Source of the DNA: Bacteroidales bacterium
GTDB taxonomy: Bacteria; Bacteroidota; Bacteroidia; Bacteroidales; F082
Assembly: GCA_019454985.1 (NCBI GenBank)
Contig: JACFNF010000006.1
Span: 62,001-126,000 of the forward strand
Direction of reading: 5' to 3'
DNA: 64,000 bases
The notes below the pieces were generated by a model. The model did no database searches, was not told the origin of the DNA, and saw only the letters and a program-made list of their open reading frames with translations. Positions within the stretch are counted from its first letter, which is position 1; each line of letters starts with the position of its first letter. Shown here piece by piece: positions 1-7,757 of the stretch. The translations under genes and the position numbers were made by a program.

Positions 1-20
1 TAAATTCGCAGTATAAAAGA

Positions 21-407
21 ATGGAAATCAAGGCGATATATCAAATCATCCTATTAGCCGGAAGCGGGGCTACAGGAACACTTTTGCGTTATTTTACCTA
101 TATCTGGGCCGACCAGTATCTCAACAAACATCTGCCTTGGGGAACCATCATTGTCAACCTCGTTGGGTCATTCAGCATCGGTTTCGTATGGGGATTGATG
201 GAGAAAAACCTGCTCTCGCCTTCGGCCGGCCTGATTGTTCTGGTTGGGCTACTGGGCAGTTTCACTACCTTTTCCACTTTTGCTTTAGACAATTTCAAGC
301 TATTGAACAGCAGCACATTAACCCAATTCCTTTTTAATTTTTCCATTCAGAATATTGGGGGCATCGCGTTGTGTATAGTCGGGATTTTTATGGCACGTTT
401 ATTCTAA
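21..407 (+). CDS. crcB: Fluoride ion channel/exporter CrcB (Fluc)
   Basis: This 128-residue inner-membrane protein has the features of the CrcB/Fluc family, small four-helix dual-topology channels that let fluoride leave the cell. The visible signatures are the N-terminal glycine-rich segment ending in LLRY (about residues 13-23), the central GTIIVNLVGSFSIG stretch, and the GSFTTFSTF motif, which contains the TTFST core used for ion and sodium coordination. Length and hydrophobicity fit the family. The ATG at 21 is the first in frame. The gene is followed 5 bases later by a conserved hypothetical gene and then acyP, all on the plus strand, so they are probably co-transcribed. I saw no fluoride riboswitch, but only 20 bases of upstream sequence are in the window. 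Confidence 0.93.
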   Translation: MEIKAIYQIILLAGSGATGTLLRYFTYIWADQYLNKHLPWGTIIVNLVGSFSIGFVWGLMEKNLLSPSAGLIVLVGLLGSFTTFSTFALDNFKLLNSSTLTQFLFNFSIQNIGGIALCIVGIFMARLF

Positions 408-412
408 GCCCC

Positions 413-982
413 ATGCACGACATCGAACCCCATTTCAACTGGAGGCATCTTTATACTGCCGAAAACGACCGACGCTCGCCCTTTGCCGGACGTACCTATA
501 GTGAATTCTATTTCAGCAACACCATTTATAATTATTACATCCACCCACAGTGGGATGAATTTGGCTCGCGAACTCTTTATGCCAAGCTCCTCTATTGTGA
601 TTATCGCGAGCGTTTTTGTGTGATTGAACTGATCGGCGAATGGAACGATCTGCTATATAACGACATCATGTTTTTTTACCGCAATGTGGTGGAGCCACTC
701 ACCGACGAGGGCATCCGGCATTTTATTCTTTGTGGTGAAAACATTCTGAGTTTTCATTCTGACACTGATGATTATTATCAGGAATGGTTCGATGCGGTAG
801 AAGATGGCTGGATTGTATGCCTCAATTTTCGCGACCACGTGATTCACGATTTTGTGAAAGCACGTTTAGATTATTATTTAGCTTTCGGAGGTCGTTTTGA
901 CGAATTTAACTGGCGGGGATTGACTCCGGCTCAACTTTTCAACACGATCAACAGTCTGATGATGAAACGTTTAAATCCTTAA
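413..982 (+). CDS. Conserved hypothetical protein between crcB and acyP
   Basis: This 189-residue protein belongs to no family I can name. It is rich in aromatic and acidic residues (Tyr, Phe, Trp, Asp), has no signal peptide or membrane segment, and is probably a compact cytoplasmic alpha/beta protein. The reading frame is open further upstream (to 371) inside crcB, but the ATG at 413, 5 bases after the crcB stop, gives the natural start. The acylphosphatase ATG follows its stop by 4 bases. The tight spacing suggests one crcB-hypothetical-acyP transcript; it gives no direct clue to function. Confidence 0.8.
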   Translation: MHDIEPHFNWRHLYTAENDRRSPFAGRTYSEFYFSNTIYNYYIHPQWDEFGSRTLYAKLLYCDYRERFCVIELIGEWNDLLYNDIMFFYRNVVEPLTDEGIRHFILCGENILSFHSDTDDYYQEWFDAVEDGWIVCLNFRDHVIHDFVKARLDYYLAFGGRFDEFNWRGLTPAQLFNTINSLMMKRLNP

Positions 983-986
983 CAAG

Positions 987-1253
987 ATGGAAGCTGTGAT
1001 ACTTCAGGTTTATGGTCGGGTGCAAGGCGTTGGCTTTCGTTATTACACCCATCAAAAAGCACTCGAGCTTGGAATTGCAGGGTTTGTGGAGAATCGTCCT
1101 GACGGAAGCGTTTATATTGAAGCTGAAGGCGAAGCTAAGGCACTTGGCGATTTTGTGGTGTGGTGTCATCGTGGCCCGCAATGGGCAAGGGTTTCAGAGG
1201 TTAAGATGACCCCCATGCCTCCGCTTGGGATAAACGGTTTTTCGGTAAGATAA
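987..1253 (+). CDS. acyP: Acylphosphatase
   Basis: This is an 88-residue protein of typical acylphosphatase length. It hydrolyses the carboxyl-phosphate bond of acyl phosphates such as acetyl phosphate or 1,3-bisphosphoglycerate in the cytoplasm. The signature loop GRVQGVGFRYYT (residues 10-21) holds the phosphate-binding cradle and the catalytic Arg (R18), and the second conserved segment, GFVENRPDGSVYIEAEG (about 31-47), contains the conserved Asn position. It ends close to an agmatinase-family gene on the opposite strand, so the two converge. Confidence 0.95.
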   Translation: MEAVILQVYGRVQGVGFRYYTHQKALELGIAGFVENRPDGSVYIEAEGEAKALGDFVVWCHRGPQWARVSEVKMTPMPPLGINGFSVR

Positions 1254-1262
1254 ATCATGGCT

Positions 1263-2285
1263 TCAGCCGGCAGCCAGCCCAATAAGCTGATAAAGTACTC
1301 TGGCTCCTACATTTCCATCCCATTCATCGTCGCCCGGAGCCACTTCGCAAAGGTCGAAACCCACAATTTCTTTGCCGGATGACTTCAGGCGGTTCAACAA
1401 ATACATCAGCTCTTCAAACTGCAAACCTCCCGGCACAGGTGTTCCTGTGTTGGGGCACAATTTTGGATCGAGGCCGTCAATATCCACCGAAACATACACC
1501 TTTTCGGGCAATTCGGCAATCATTTCATCGGTCAGATTTTTCCAGGTGGCACCTTCAAACATTCTCCGGCGCAGCTCACGATCGTAGAACACTTTAACCC
1601 GATGCGCATTATTCTTCACATAATTGGCTTCCTCTTCACAATAATCACGTATTCCCACCTGCACCAATTTCTCGATTGCATCGAACTGAAGGGCATTGTA
1701 AAATATGGAAGCATGCGAATATTTAAACCCTTCGTAGGCGTTGCGCAGATCGGAATGGGCATCCACATGCAGGATTCCATAGCGTTCTTTTTCAGAAAGA
1801 TAGAGATGATACCCGAGTGGCACACTATGATCGCCGCCAAGCACGCCCACCACTTTTCCGAGGGCGCGCCAGTGGGCAATGCGGTTAGAGAGCCAGAAAC
1901 GAAGGTCTTCGTTTGCTTTGCGGATACGGTCGTAAATTTCTTTGTATCGCGGACGTGAGGGATCAAGCTCGCCATTTTCGAGGGCTTCGATCACAATGCG
2001 GGCGTCTTTTCGTAGGCCGGCGTGCAGCGCTTTGAAATGATGCGGAAACTCATCCATCCAAATACCTTGTTTCCAAAGATTGGGATAGTCGTAGTGATAG
2101 AGATCCATCTGAAGCGAAGCCTCTCTCACAGCTTCGGGTCCTGCAAAAGTACCTGTGCCGTAGCTCACTGTTAGCTCCCAGTTCACAGGGATGATGACAA
2201 TCCGGGCAGTATCCTCATCGTGAGGTAAGCCATAGATGCCGGCATTGGTTTGTGCGGCTGCGTTGGGGTCGAACGATTCAAACAT
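1263..2285 (-). CDS. Agmatinase/arginase-family ureohydrolase
   Basis: This 340-residue enzyme is of the ureohydrolase superfamily, two-manganese enzymes that cut a guanidino group to release urea (agmatine to putrescine, arginine to ornithine, or formiminoglutamate). The metal-binding motifs are all present: GGDHSVPLGYH, the DAHSD motif within HVDAHSDL, and DIDGLDP. The substrate is not certain. It is longer than the usual roughly 300 residues because of an N-terminal part of about 100 residues before the first metal motif, seen in Bacteroidota homologues usually annotated agmatinase (speB). The start lies next to a divergent metallo-hydrolase gene, so the 5' ends share a short control region around 2286-2350. 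Confidence 0.88.
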   Translation of the reverse strand: MFESFDPNAAAQTNAGIYGLPHDEDTARIVIIPVNWELTVSYGTGTFAGPEAVREASLQMDLYHYDYPNLWKQGIWMDEFPHHFKALHAGLRKDARIVIEALENGELDPSRPRYKEIYDRIRKANEDLRFWLSNRIAHWRALGKVVGVLGGDHSVPLGYHLYLSEKERYGILHVDAHSDLRNAYEGFKYSHASIFYNALQFDAIEKLVQVGIRDYCEEEANYVKNNAHRVKVFYDRELRRRMFEGATWKNLTDEMIAELPEKVYVSVDIDGLDPKLCPNTGTPVPGGLQFEELMYLLNRLKSSGKEIVGFDLCEVAPGDDEWDGNVGARVLYQLIGLAAG

Positions 2286-2328
2286 AGCATTGGTTTATCG
2301 TGCAAAAGTCAGAAAAATTCCTCAGGGA

Positions 2329-3189
2329 ATGGTTACTTTTGCAAAAAATTGGCTTTTGGATCTCTTCTCACAATTCAACGATTTCGAGGCATGCAGTTTT
2401 GGAAGCGGCAGTTCGGGCAATGCCTATTATATTGGCAATCACGATGCGGCTATCCTGATTGATGCCGGACTGAGCAGCCGTAAAATTGTGCGCGGACTCG
2501 AAGAGATTGGTAAAAACATCCGCAACATCCAGGCTATTCTGATCAGTCATGACCACATTGACCACATCAAGGGTCTGCCCGATCTGACGCAGAGATTCAA
2601 CACCCCTTTTTATGCAACAGCGCGAACCTGGGAAGCCATCTTAGGCAATCGGTTGACGCGTCACACAAGGCCTTCGTGTTTTACACCCCTCACACCGCTC
2701 GCACCATTTCGTATCGGCAGTCTCGAAATCACGGCTTTCCCTGTATCGCATGATGCCGCTGATGCAATTGGTTTTAACATCCGCACCGAAGCCGGAAATT
2801 TTGGGTTTGCCACCGACTTAGGCTTTATTGGCAAAGAAGCAGCGCACTTTCTCCGACAATCGAACATCATGATTCTAGAATCGAATTATGATGATGAGAT
2901 GCTTGCCAAAGGGCCCTATCCGCCCTACCTGCAAAACAGGATACGCAGCCATTCAGGACATTTGAGTAATGAGCAGACCGCACGTTTTCTGCTCGAATGC
3001 CAACATCCTGGCCTGACCCATGTGTTTTTAGCACACCTGAGCGAACACAACAACACACCGGAAGCCGCCCTTAAAGCCGTTGAAGATCACTTTGCGGCTG
3101 CAAAACGTCAACGGAACTTTCATTTGTCTGCTTTCGACCGAAAGAAAAGATCGAAGCTTCACCAGTTTAGTTTGCATTACGGCTTTTAA
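2329..3189 (+). CDS. Metallo-beta-lactamase-fold hydrolase, YycJ/WalJ type
   Basis: This is a cytoplasmic metallo-beta-lactamase-fold protein of the YycJ/WalJ group, related to single-strand or 5'-exonucleases. The opening strand GSGSSGNAYYIG, the metal motif SHDHIDHIKG, the second metal histidine in FPVSHDAADAIGF, the Asp in FATDLG and the late His of FLAHLSEHNN are all visible. The start is ambiguous. An ATG at 2236 would overlap the divergent agmatinase gene. The ATG at 2329 is used here (286 residues), but a perfect TAnnTTTG promoter element lies at 2334-2341, just after it. If that promoter is real, the TTG at 2356 is the more likely start. A small hypothetical gene begins at the base directly after the stop. 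Confidence 0.85.
   Translation: MVTFAKNWLLDLFSQFNDFEACSFGSGSSGNAYYIGNHDAAILIDAGLSSRKIVRGLEEIGKNIRNIQAILISHDHIDHIKGLPDLTQRFNTPFYATARTWEAILGNRLTRHTRPSCFTPLTPLAPFRIGSLEITAFPVSHDAADAIGFNIRTEAGNFGFATDLGFIGKEAAHFLRQSNIMILESNYDDEMLAKGPYPPYLQNRIRSHSGHLSNEQTARFLLECQHPGLTHVFLAHLSEHNNTPEAALKAVEDHFAAAKRQRNFHLSAFDRKKRSKLHQFSLHYGF
2334..2341 (+). promoter_or_regulatory. Bacteroidota -7 element (TACTTTTG) upstream of the MBL-fold gene
   Basis: TACTTTTG matches the TAnnTTTG consensus of the Bacteroidota primary sigma factor exactly. No clear TTG -33 element sits 19-21 bases upstream. If active, it starts transcription near 2347, downstream of the ATG at 2329. Confidence 0.45.
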
Positions 3190-3627
3190 ATGAAAGAAAA
3201 ACAGCTCACTATCCATTGCTGTGGCACGGTCGAGCCCGTGGCGTTGTTATTGGTTGCCGCCTGTCTGAAATCGTTTGTCCCCGAATGCAAGATGAGTATT
3301 GAAGGCGAAACCTTGAGTGCCAATTTAGGCTATGAACTTCGAAAAGCCTTGTCAGAATCGTTACTCAGCGTTAACAATATTGAGTTCCGAACCATGATTC
3401 AATCAGATTTTCATGCCGATTTCATTATCAGATTAAAGGCAACAGAGAGAAAGATCACAGAATATCAAGCGGATAATCCACACTTGATAGAACTTTATCT
3501 CCCGCTTAGCGGGTATCTGCTCTCAGGCGAAATAACCACCGATGGCACGAGAAGAGCCGTAGCCGAAGTTAAGAACGCTACTTTCAAAATTTTCCGGGAC
3601 TATATTAAAGGTGTAAAACTAAGGTGA
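3190..3627 (+). CDS. Hypothetical protein, co-transcribed with the MBL-fold hydrolase
   Basis: This 145-residue protein is one I do not recognise. Its ATG abuts the stop codon of the metallo-hydrolase gene with no intervening base, so translation is probably coupled. It has a moderately hydrophobic stretch near residues 14-28 with two cysteines close before it (CCGTVEP), but no convincing signal peptide or transmembrane helix. The rest reads as a small alpha/beta domain. It converges with the Crp/Fnr relic, 4 bases away. Confidence 0.65.
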   Translation: MKEKQLTIHCCGTVEPVALLLVAACLKSFVPECKMSIEGETLSANLGYELRKALSESLLSVNNIEFRTMIQSDFHADFIIRLKATERKITEYQADNPHLIELYLPLSGYLLSGEITTDGTRRAVAEVKNATFKIFRDYIKGVKLR

Positions 3628-3631
3628 AGGT

Positions 3632-3880
3632 CTAGCCTTTCAGACTTATCAAATTCAGCTTATCGAAGTCCAGGATTTCCACATATTCGTTGGTCACTTC
3701 AATCAGGCCATCGGCCTTAAATTTGGTGAGAATACGGGCAATGCTTTCGATAGACATCCCGCTCGGTTCGGCAAAATCTTTGCGCGAGAGATGCAAAGGG
3801 AAGCGAGGGGTTTTATAGATTCTATTTGACAGACAGATAATGACATCGGCCAGGCGGCCATAGGTTTGTTTCTTGGCCAA
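3632..3880 (-). pseudogene. Relic of a Crp/Fnr-family transcription regulator (HTH domain only)
   Basis: Read on the minus strand, the last 82 codons encode a clean helix-turn-helix domain of the Crp/Fnr family: the GRLADVIICL segment, then LSRKDFAEPSGMSIESIAR (recognition helix region), then ILTKFKADGLIEV and the final strand. The cyclic-nucleotide-binding or sensory N-terminal domain of roughly 140 residues and the dimer helix are missing. The frame remains open to 4084, but that upstream translation has no Crp/Fnr character and is antisense to the TonB-C-domain gene. Similarity stops at about 3880, beside the promoter of that gene. I therefore call it a 5'-truncated remnant. A free-standing HTH protein is possible but less likely. 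Confidence 0.7.
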
Positions 3881-3893
3881 TTGCGTACCTTTG
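3865..3893 (+). promoter_or_regulatory. Promoter of the TonB-C-domain gene (TTTG-N17-TACCTTTG)
   Basis: The -7 element TACCTTTG at 3886-3893 fits TAnnTTTG, with a TTTG at 3865-3868, slightly closer than the usual 19-21 bases. The predicted transcript starts just before the ATG at 3908 and excludes the upstream TTG at 3866 as a start. Confidence 0.55.
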
Positions 3894-3907
3894 CAAAAAT
3901 ATTTTTC

Positions 3908-4330
3908 ATGTCGGAGCCACGTAAACCAAAGAAATTCATCAACTTGCCGCAATACCCCGGTGGAAAGAAAGCCTTTGTTGACTTCATCGTCGCCAACCTC
4001 CGGTATCCCGAAGCTGCACAACAGGCCAGAATAGAAGGTGCTGTCATCGTGGAATATGAGATTGATTCTGACGGGCAGGCCCATCCGCTGCGAATTCTCA
4101 AAAGCATTGGTTATGGTTGCGATGAGGAAGCCATGCGTGTAGTGAGTCTGCTTCGTTTTTCAAAACCCAAAAACCGTGGCCTACGGGTGTCAACCACCAC
4201 CAAAACGGCCATCCATTTTCGGCTGGCTCCCCAAACGGTGATCGAATACAGCATCAAACCCCCCGAAAAATCTCAGCCAGCTCCACAAGAGAAGAAACCC
4301 GAGGTTTTCGGCTATACCATCGAGTTTTAA
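3908..4330 (+). CDS. TonB C-terminal-domain protein without a membrane anchor
   Basis: This 140-residue protein carries the TonB C-terminal fold: FVDFIVANLRYPEAAQQARI, GAVIVEYEIDSDGQ and ILKSIGYGCDEEAMRV correspond to the usual Y/FP..A...I.G.V...F.V...G and GCDEEA elements of Bacteroidota TonB proteins. Ordinary TonB has an N-terminal transmembrane helix and a Pro-rich spacer. Here the protein starts with a short charged tail (MSEPRKPKK) and no hydrophobic helix, and the Pro-rich segment follows the domain near residues 118-132. It may therefore act without ExbB/ExbD, or be a stand-alone periplasmic or cytoplasmic version. The start at 3908 is set by the promoter at 3865-3893. Confidence 0.75.
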   Translation: MSEPRKPKKFINLPQYPGGKKAFVDFIVANLRYPEAAQQARIEGAVIVEYEIDSDGQAHPLRILKSIGYGCDEEAMRVVSLLRFSKPKNRGLRVSTTTKTAIHFRLAPQTVIEYSIKPPEKSQPAPQEKKPEVFGYTIEF

Positions 4331-4444
4331 ATCAACCGGCAAACACTTTGCCTCTGTTGCGCCTAGCAAAAAACCATCCAAAAAATAAGTCGTTACCAGT
4401 AGAAACTATTCTCTACGCATGATATCAAGGGCAAAAAAGCAGCT

Positions 4445-4452
4445 TACCTTTG
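4445..4452 (+). promoter_or_regulatory. Bacteroidota -7 element (TACCTTTG) for the aspartyl protease gene
   Basis: TACCTTTG fits TAnnTTTG and lies 44 bases before the ATG at 4497. No good -33 element is visible at the expected spacing. Confidence 0.45.
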
Positions 4453-4496
4453 TACGACAATTTGCCGGCCTTTGATTGACTGCCGGTGGAGATGAT

Positions 4497-5732
4497 ATGA
4501 AGGCTAATATCCACAAAACCACCCTAGTCTTGTTGCTAACCTTGTTGCTCGTTGGCAGAGTCGGACATTCTCAGGGATCAGACTTTCAATTCGTTGGAAC
4601 AAAAACTCAGGTTACATTCGGTTTTCGGTTAGTGAACAACCTCATCCTTGTTCCCGTTGTGCTCAATGATAGCTTGCCGATGCAATTTATCCTCGACACC
4701 GGCCTGCGTTCCACCCTGCTCATTGTGGAGTCCGATTCCATTCAAAATTCGGCGAACTGTCGTCCGGTAAAAATCGCGGGCTTAGGCAATGCAGGCGAAG
4801 CAACAGCCTGTGCCCTCAACGACATCCGCCTCTGTTTGCCGGGTATCGTAGGCAACGGACTGAATATCATTGCCCTCAACAACGAGTTTTTAGACCTGGA
4901 AAGTCATCTGGGCTATCCGGTTCAAGGAATTTTGGGATACGACTTTTTCAGTAGCTTTATCGTCAAAATAGATTATGTCAACGCCAAGATTACCGTTTAT
5001 AAGCCTGAGGTGTTTCGCCAACCAGCTAAATATGAGAAACTTCCGTTGAAAATCGAGAATGGCCGCCCCTTTGTGAAAGCCGCTGTATGTCAACTTCCGG
5101 GCATCCGCACCGACGGTTCGTTTTTGATTGATACCGGCGCCAGCCACAGCCTTCTGCTCGAACCCAGTGAGCAGCGAGGCATTCAACTCCCGATGAAAAC
5201 CATTCCCACAGTGATTGGCTGGGGACTTTCTGGGCAGATTGACGGCCTGCTCGGGCGCATCCATCGGTTAGAGATGGGATCTTTTTCGTTCAACAATGCT
5301 TTAGCCTCTTTTGCCGATTTCCTCCAAAGCCCTTCGCCGGCACTGCCCGACCGCATCGGGTCAATCGGAGGAGAAATTCTCAGCCGCTTCACAGTTATCC
5401 TTGATTATCAGAACGAAACGATATTTCTCCGAAAAAACTTCCAGTACAAACGTCTGTTCAACCACAATATGAGCGGCCTCGACGTGGTTGTGGAAAAAGG
5501 ATCAGCTCACACTTTCAGGGTGGTGCACGTGATGGATCATTCGCCTGCCTCAGAAGCCGGGATCATGGTCGGCGATCAGATTGTAGCCCTCAACCGCAAA
5601 GGGTCGGGTCAGCTCAGTCTCGAAGAAATACAGGGGATTTTCCGTTCAGGCTCGTATGAACCTATTCAGCTTGTGATCCTCCGAAACAATCAATTTTACA
5701 GCTTTTCGATCATTTTACGAAAGCTCATTTGA
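4497..5732 (+). CDS. Secreted retropepsin-like aspartyl protease with PDZ domain
   Basis: This 411-residue protein has an N-terminal signal sequence (hydrophobic core about residues 9-20, ending near GHSQG). Two aspartyl-protease halves follow, each with its own Asp-Thr-Gly: FILDTGLRSTL (D67) and FLIDTGASHSLL (about residue 211). It is thus a single-chain pepsin-like arrangement of two retropepsin domains. A C-terminal PDZ domain (about 330-405; HSPASEAGIMVGDQIV) is the usual partner for recognising protein C-termini. It probably acts in the periplasm or at the outer membrane. The TTG at 4476 could extend the frame, but the ATG at 4497 gives a regular signal peptide. Confidence 0.85.
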   Translation: MKANIHKTTLVLLLTLLLVGRVGHSQGSDFQFVGTKTQVTFGFRLVNNLILVPVVLNDSLPMQFILDTGLRSTLLIVESDSIQNSANCRPVKIAGLGNAGEATACALNDIRLCLPGIVGNGLNIIALNNEFLDLESHLGYPVQGILGYDFFSSFIVKIDYVNAKITVYKPEVFRQPAKYEKLPLKIENGRPFVKAAVCQLPGIRTDGSFLIDTGASHSLLLEPSEQRGIQLPMKTIPTVIGWGLSGQIDGLLGRIHRLEMGSFSFNNALASFADFLQSPSPALPDRIGSIGGEILSRFTVILDYQNETIFLRKNFQYKRLFNHNMSGLDVVVEKGSAHTFRVVHVMDHSPASEAGIMVGDQIVALNRKGSGQLSLEEIQGIFRSGSYEPIQLVILRNNQFYSFSIILRKLI

Positions 5733-5795
5733 AGTGAAATCCAGAGAAACCAAGCTGATATTCTGTACTTTGCAACTGATTTTAAAAACCTACAT

Positions 5796-7757
5796 CTATC
5801 GAATTTCCATTTCGGTTCTTCGGTTCAGCCGACGCCCCTCTTCGGTTTGGTTATCGGCAACCGGTTTTTCGGCTCCATAGCCACAGGTTTCTATCCGATC
5901 GGGTAAAATATGCTGATTTACAATATATTCCTTAACCACTTCAGCGCGTTGAAGCGATAGTTTCAGATTTGCCGAGGCTACACCCGTGTTGTCGGTATGC
6001 CCCGAAAGCCTTATGCTGACTTTCGGATTTTCGCGCAAAAATGCGGCTATATTTTGAAGCTCAGGATCTGAAGAAGGCTGTAGTTCGGCTTTACCGGTTT
6101 CAAAAAATACATTTTTCAACACCATCTTCTCGCCTGGCGCAATAGGATCGAGCCAAAAGATGCGTTCGTTATCCGGATCATCGTAGGCTGTGTCGGCAAG
6201 AAACTGCTCCGAAAACAAGAGGTATCCGGGCATCACAAGCTGCAAACCGTAGGCTTTATCCGGCATAAGCGGGATAAGAAAGCGCCCTTCGGCATCGCAG
6301 AAATCGTTAAAGATGAGGGTGCCATCCGCCAAATCGCTCACCTTGTAACCTGCTGTCAAAGGTTCATCCGTTTTACGGTCTTTCACCACAAGGCGCACAT
6401 AACGCACAGTTTGAGGTTTGGCAGAAGGTTCTGTTAGCCGGAATGCAAATAAGTCGAATCCGGCCTGCTCGCCTTTTCTGTCGGAACTGACCAAAGCCAT
6501 TGAGCCATCGGCAGTGAGGACGATTCCCAACTCGTTGGCAATGCTGTTGATTGGGAAACCGGCGTTTACAGGTTTTGACCATCTTCCGGCCTCATCGAGC
6601 CGGCAAACGAAGATATCGCTCTCGCCTAATCGTGGCCAATGACCTTCGCTGCTGAAATAGAGGGTCTTACCATCCGGATGAATAAAAGGCGTCATTTCGT
6701 CCTTTTCGGTATTGATATCACTCCCCAGATTGATGGGTTTACTCCAGCTTCCGTCGGGCAATTTTACCGATTTATAGAGGTCCGACCCGCCATATCCACC
6801 TTTTCGGCTGCTGGCGAAATAGAGCTCACGGCCATCGGGCGTCAGAGCCGGTTGCGACTCCCATGCTCCGGTGTTGATTCCGTTTCCAAGGCTGTGGGGC
6901 TGCGACCATTGGTCTTTCTCACGGTTCACGTAATAGAGATCGCAACTGCCCTGAGCCTGAGGCCAGCCGCAACCGCTAAACCATACCTGCCGGCCATCGG
7001 CCGAGAGCGTTGCTGCACCCAAATTTCCCATAACTCCAGGGATGTCAACCGGCACGATTGCGGAAACTGCGCTGTCGGCCACGACGGCCATGTATAATTT
7101 CTCGTCGAACAAGCCCGTCTTATCGCTGACAATGTTTCCGCGCCTCGTGAACAACAAGCTGCGGCCATCAATCTGAAGGCCATTGATGTATTCGTTTCCG
7201 GCGCTGTTCACTTCAGCAAAGTCAAACTGCATCGGCTTAGCCGAGGGATGATGCATCAGGCTGTCGGCCTGAAGTGCATTTCTTTCCCAAACGGATGCCT
7301 GATGCGCCATCTTACTGCCTTCAGACACGAAACGCCTTGCAGCAGCAAAGCTTTTTTGAGCCTTGGCAAAATCACCCAAACGATATTGGAGTTCGCCTAC
7401 GAGGACAAACACCGGCGGGAAAAAGGCGCTGTCAACCGATATGGCTTTCTTATAGGAAATTAAGGCCGATGCTATTTTTTTTTCATTGGCAAACAACTCT
7501 CCCTGAAGAAGGTAAGCTTCGATAAATTGCGGATCGGCTTGAAGGGCTTTATCTAAAAGCTCCAGGGCGTGCGCCGGCTGGCCAGCAACATACGACTTCT
7601 CCGCTTCGTTGTAGGCCTGACGAGCTTTTCGCGAATGTGAAGTCAGCGTTTGCTGTGCAACGATAGCCACTGTCGGGCCAAAAACGAACAAAAAAATCAG
7701 AAGAAACCTGCTCAGGGAATGAGCATATATTTGTGGCTTTGCAAGCTCATACGCCAT
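5796..7757 (-). CDS. OmpA-family protein with TPR and PD40 repeats
   Basis: This is a secreted or outer-membrane-associated protein of about 653 residues. After a signal peptide (hydrophobic core FLLIFLFVFGPTVAIVAQ) it has TPR repeats (about 40-140), WD40-like PD40 beta-propeller repeats with FSSEGHWPR- and YFASSRKGGYGGSDLY-type motifs (about 170-430), a short carboxypeptidase-regulatory-like domain, and a C-terminal OmpA peptidoglycan-binding domain (FETGKAELQPSS, then SGHTDNTGVASANLKLSLQR). It probably ties an outer-membrane complex to peptidoglycan; PorE-like proteins of the T9SS have this layout, but I cannot assign that role from sequence alone. The frame is open to 7877, but the ATG at 7757 gives a normal signal peptide. 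It lies inside queE, so the genes overlap by 46 bases in different frames. Confidence 0.82.
   Translation of the reverse strand: MAYELAKPQIYAHSLSRFLLIFLFVFGPTVAIVAQQTLTSHSRKARQAYNEAEKSYVAGQPAHALELLDKALQADPQFIEAYLLQGELFANEKKIASALISYKKAISVDSAFFPPVFVLVGELQYRLGDFAKAQKSFAAARRFVSEGSKMAHQASVWERNALQADSLMHHPSAKPMQFDFAEVNSAGNEYINGLQIDGRSLLFTRRGNIVSDKTGLFDEKLYMAVVADSAVSAIVPVDIPGVMGNLGAATLSADGRQVWFSGCGWPQAQGSCDLYYVNREKDQWSQPHSLGNGINTGAWESQPALTPDGRELYFASSRKGGYGGSDLYKSVKLPDGSWSKPINLGSDINTEKDEMTPFIHPDGKTLYFSSEGHWPRLGESDIFVCRLDEAGRWSKPVNAGFPINSIANELGIVLTADGSMALVSSDRKGEQAGFDLFAFRLTEPSAKPQTVRYVRLVVKDRKTDEPLTAGYKVSDLADGTLIFNDFCDAEGRFLIPLMPDKAYGLQLVMPGYLLFSEQFLADTAYDDPDNERIFWLDPIAPGEKMVLKNVFFETGKAELQPSSDPELQNIAAFLRENPKVSIRLSGHTDNTGVASANLKLSLQRAEVVKEYIVNQHILPDRIETCGYGAEKPVADNQTEEGRRLNRRTEMEIR

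Noticed and set aside
3703..4107. Reading the minus strand opposite the TonB-C-domain gene as the missing sensory half of the Crp/Fnr regulator.
   Set aside because: The translation there has no cNMP-binding-domain character, while the plus strand encodes a clear TonB-C domain with a promoter.
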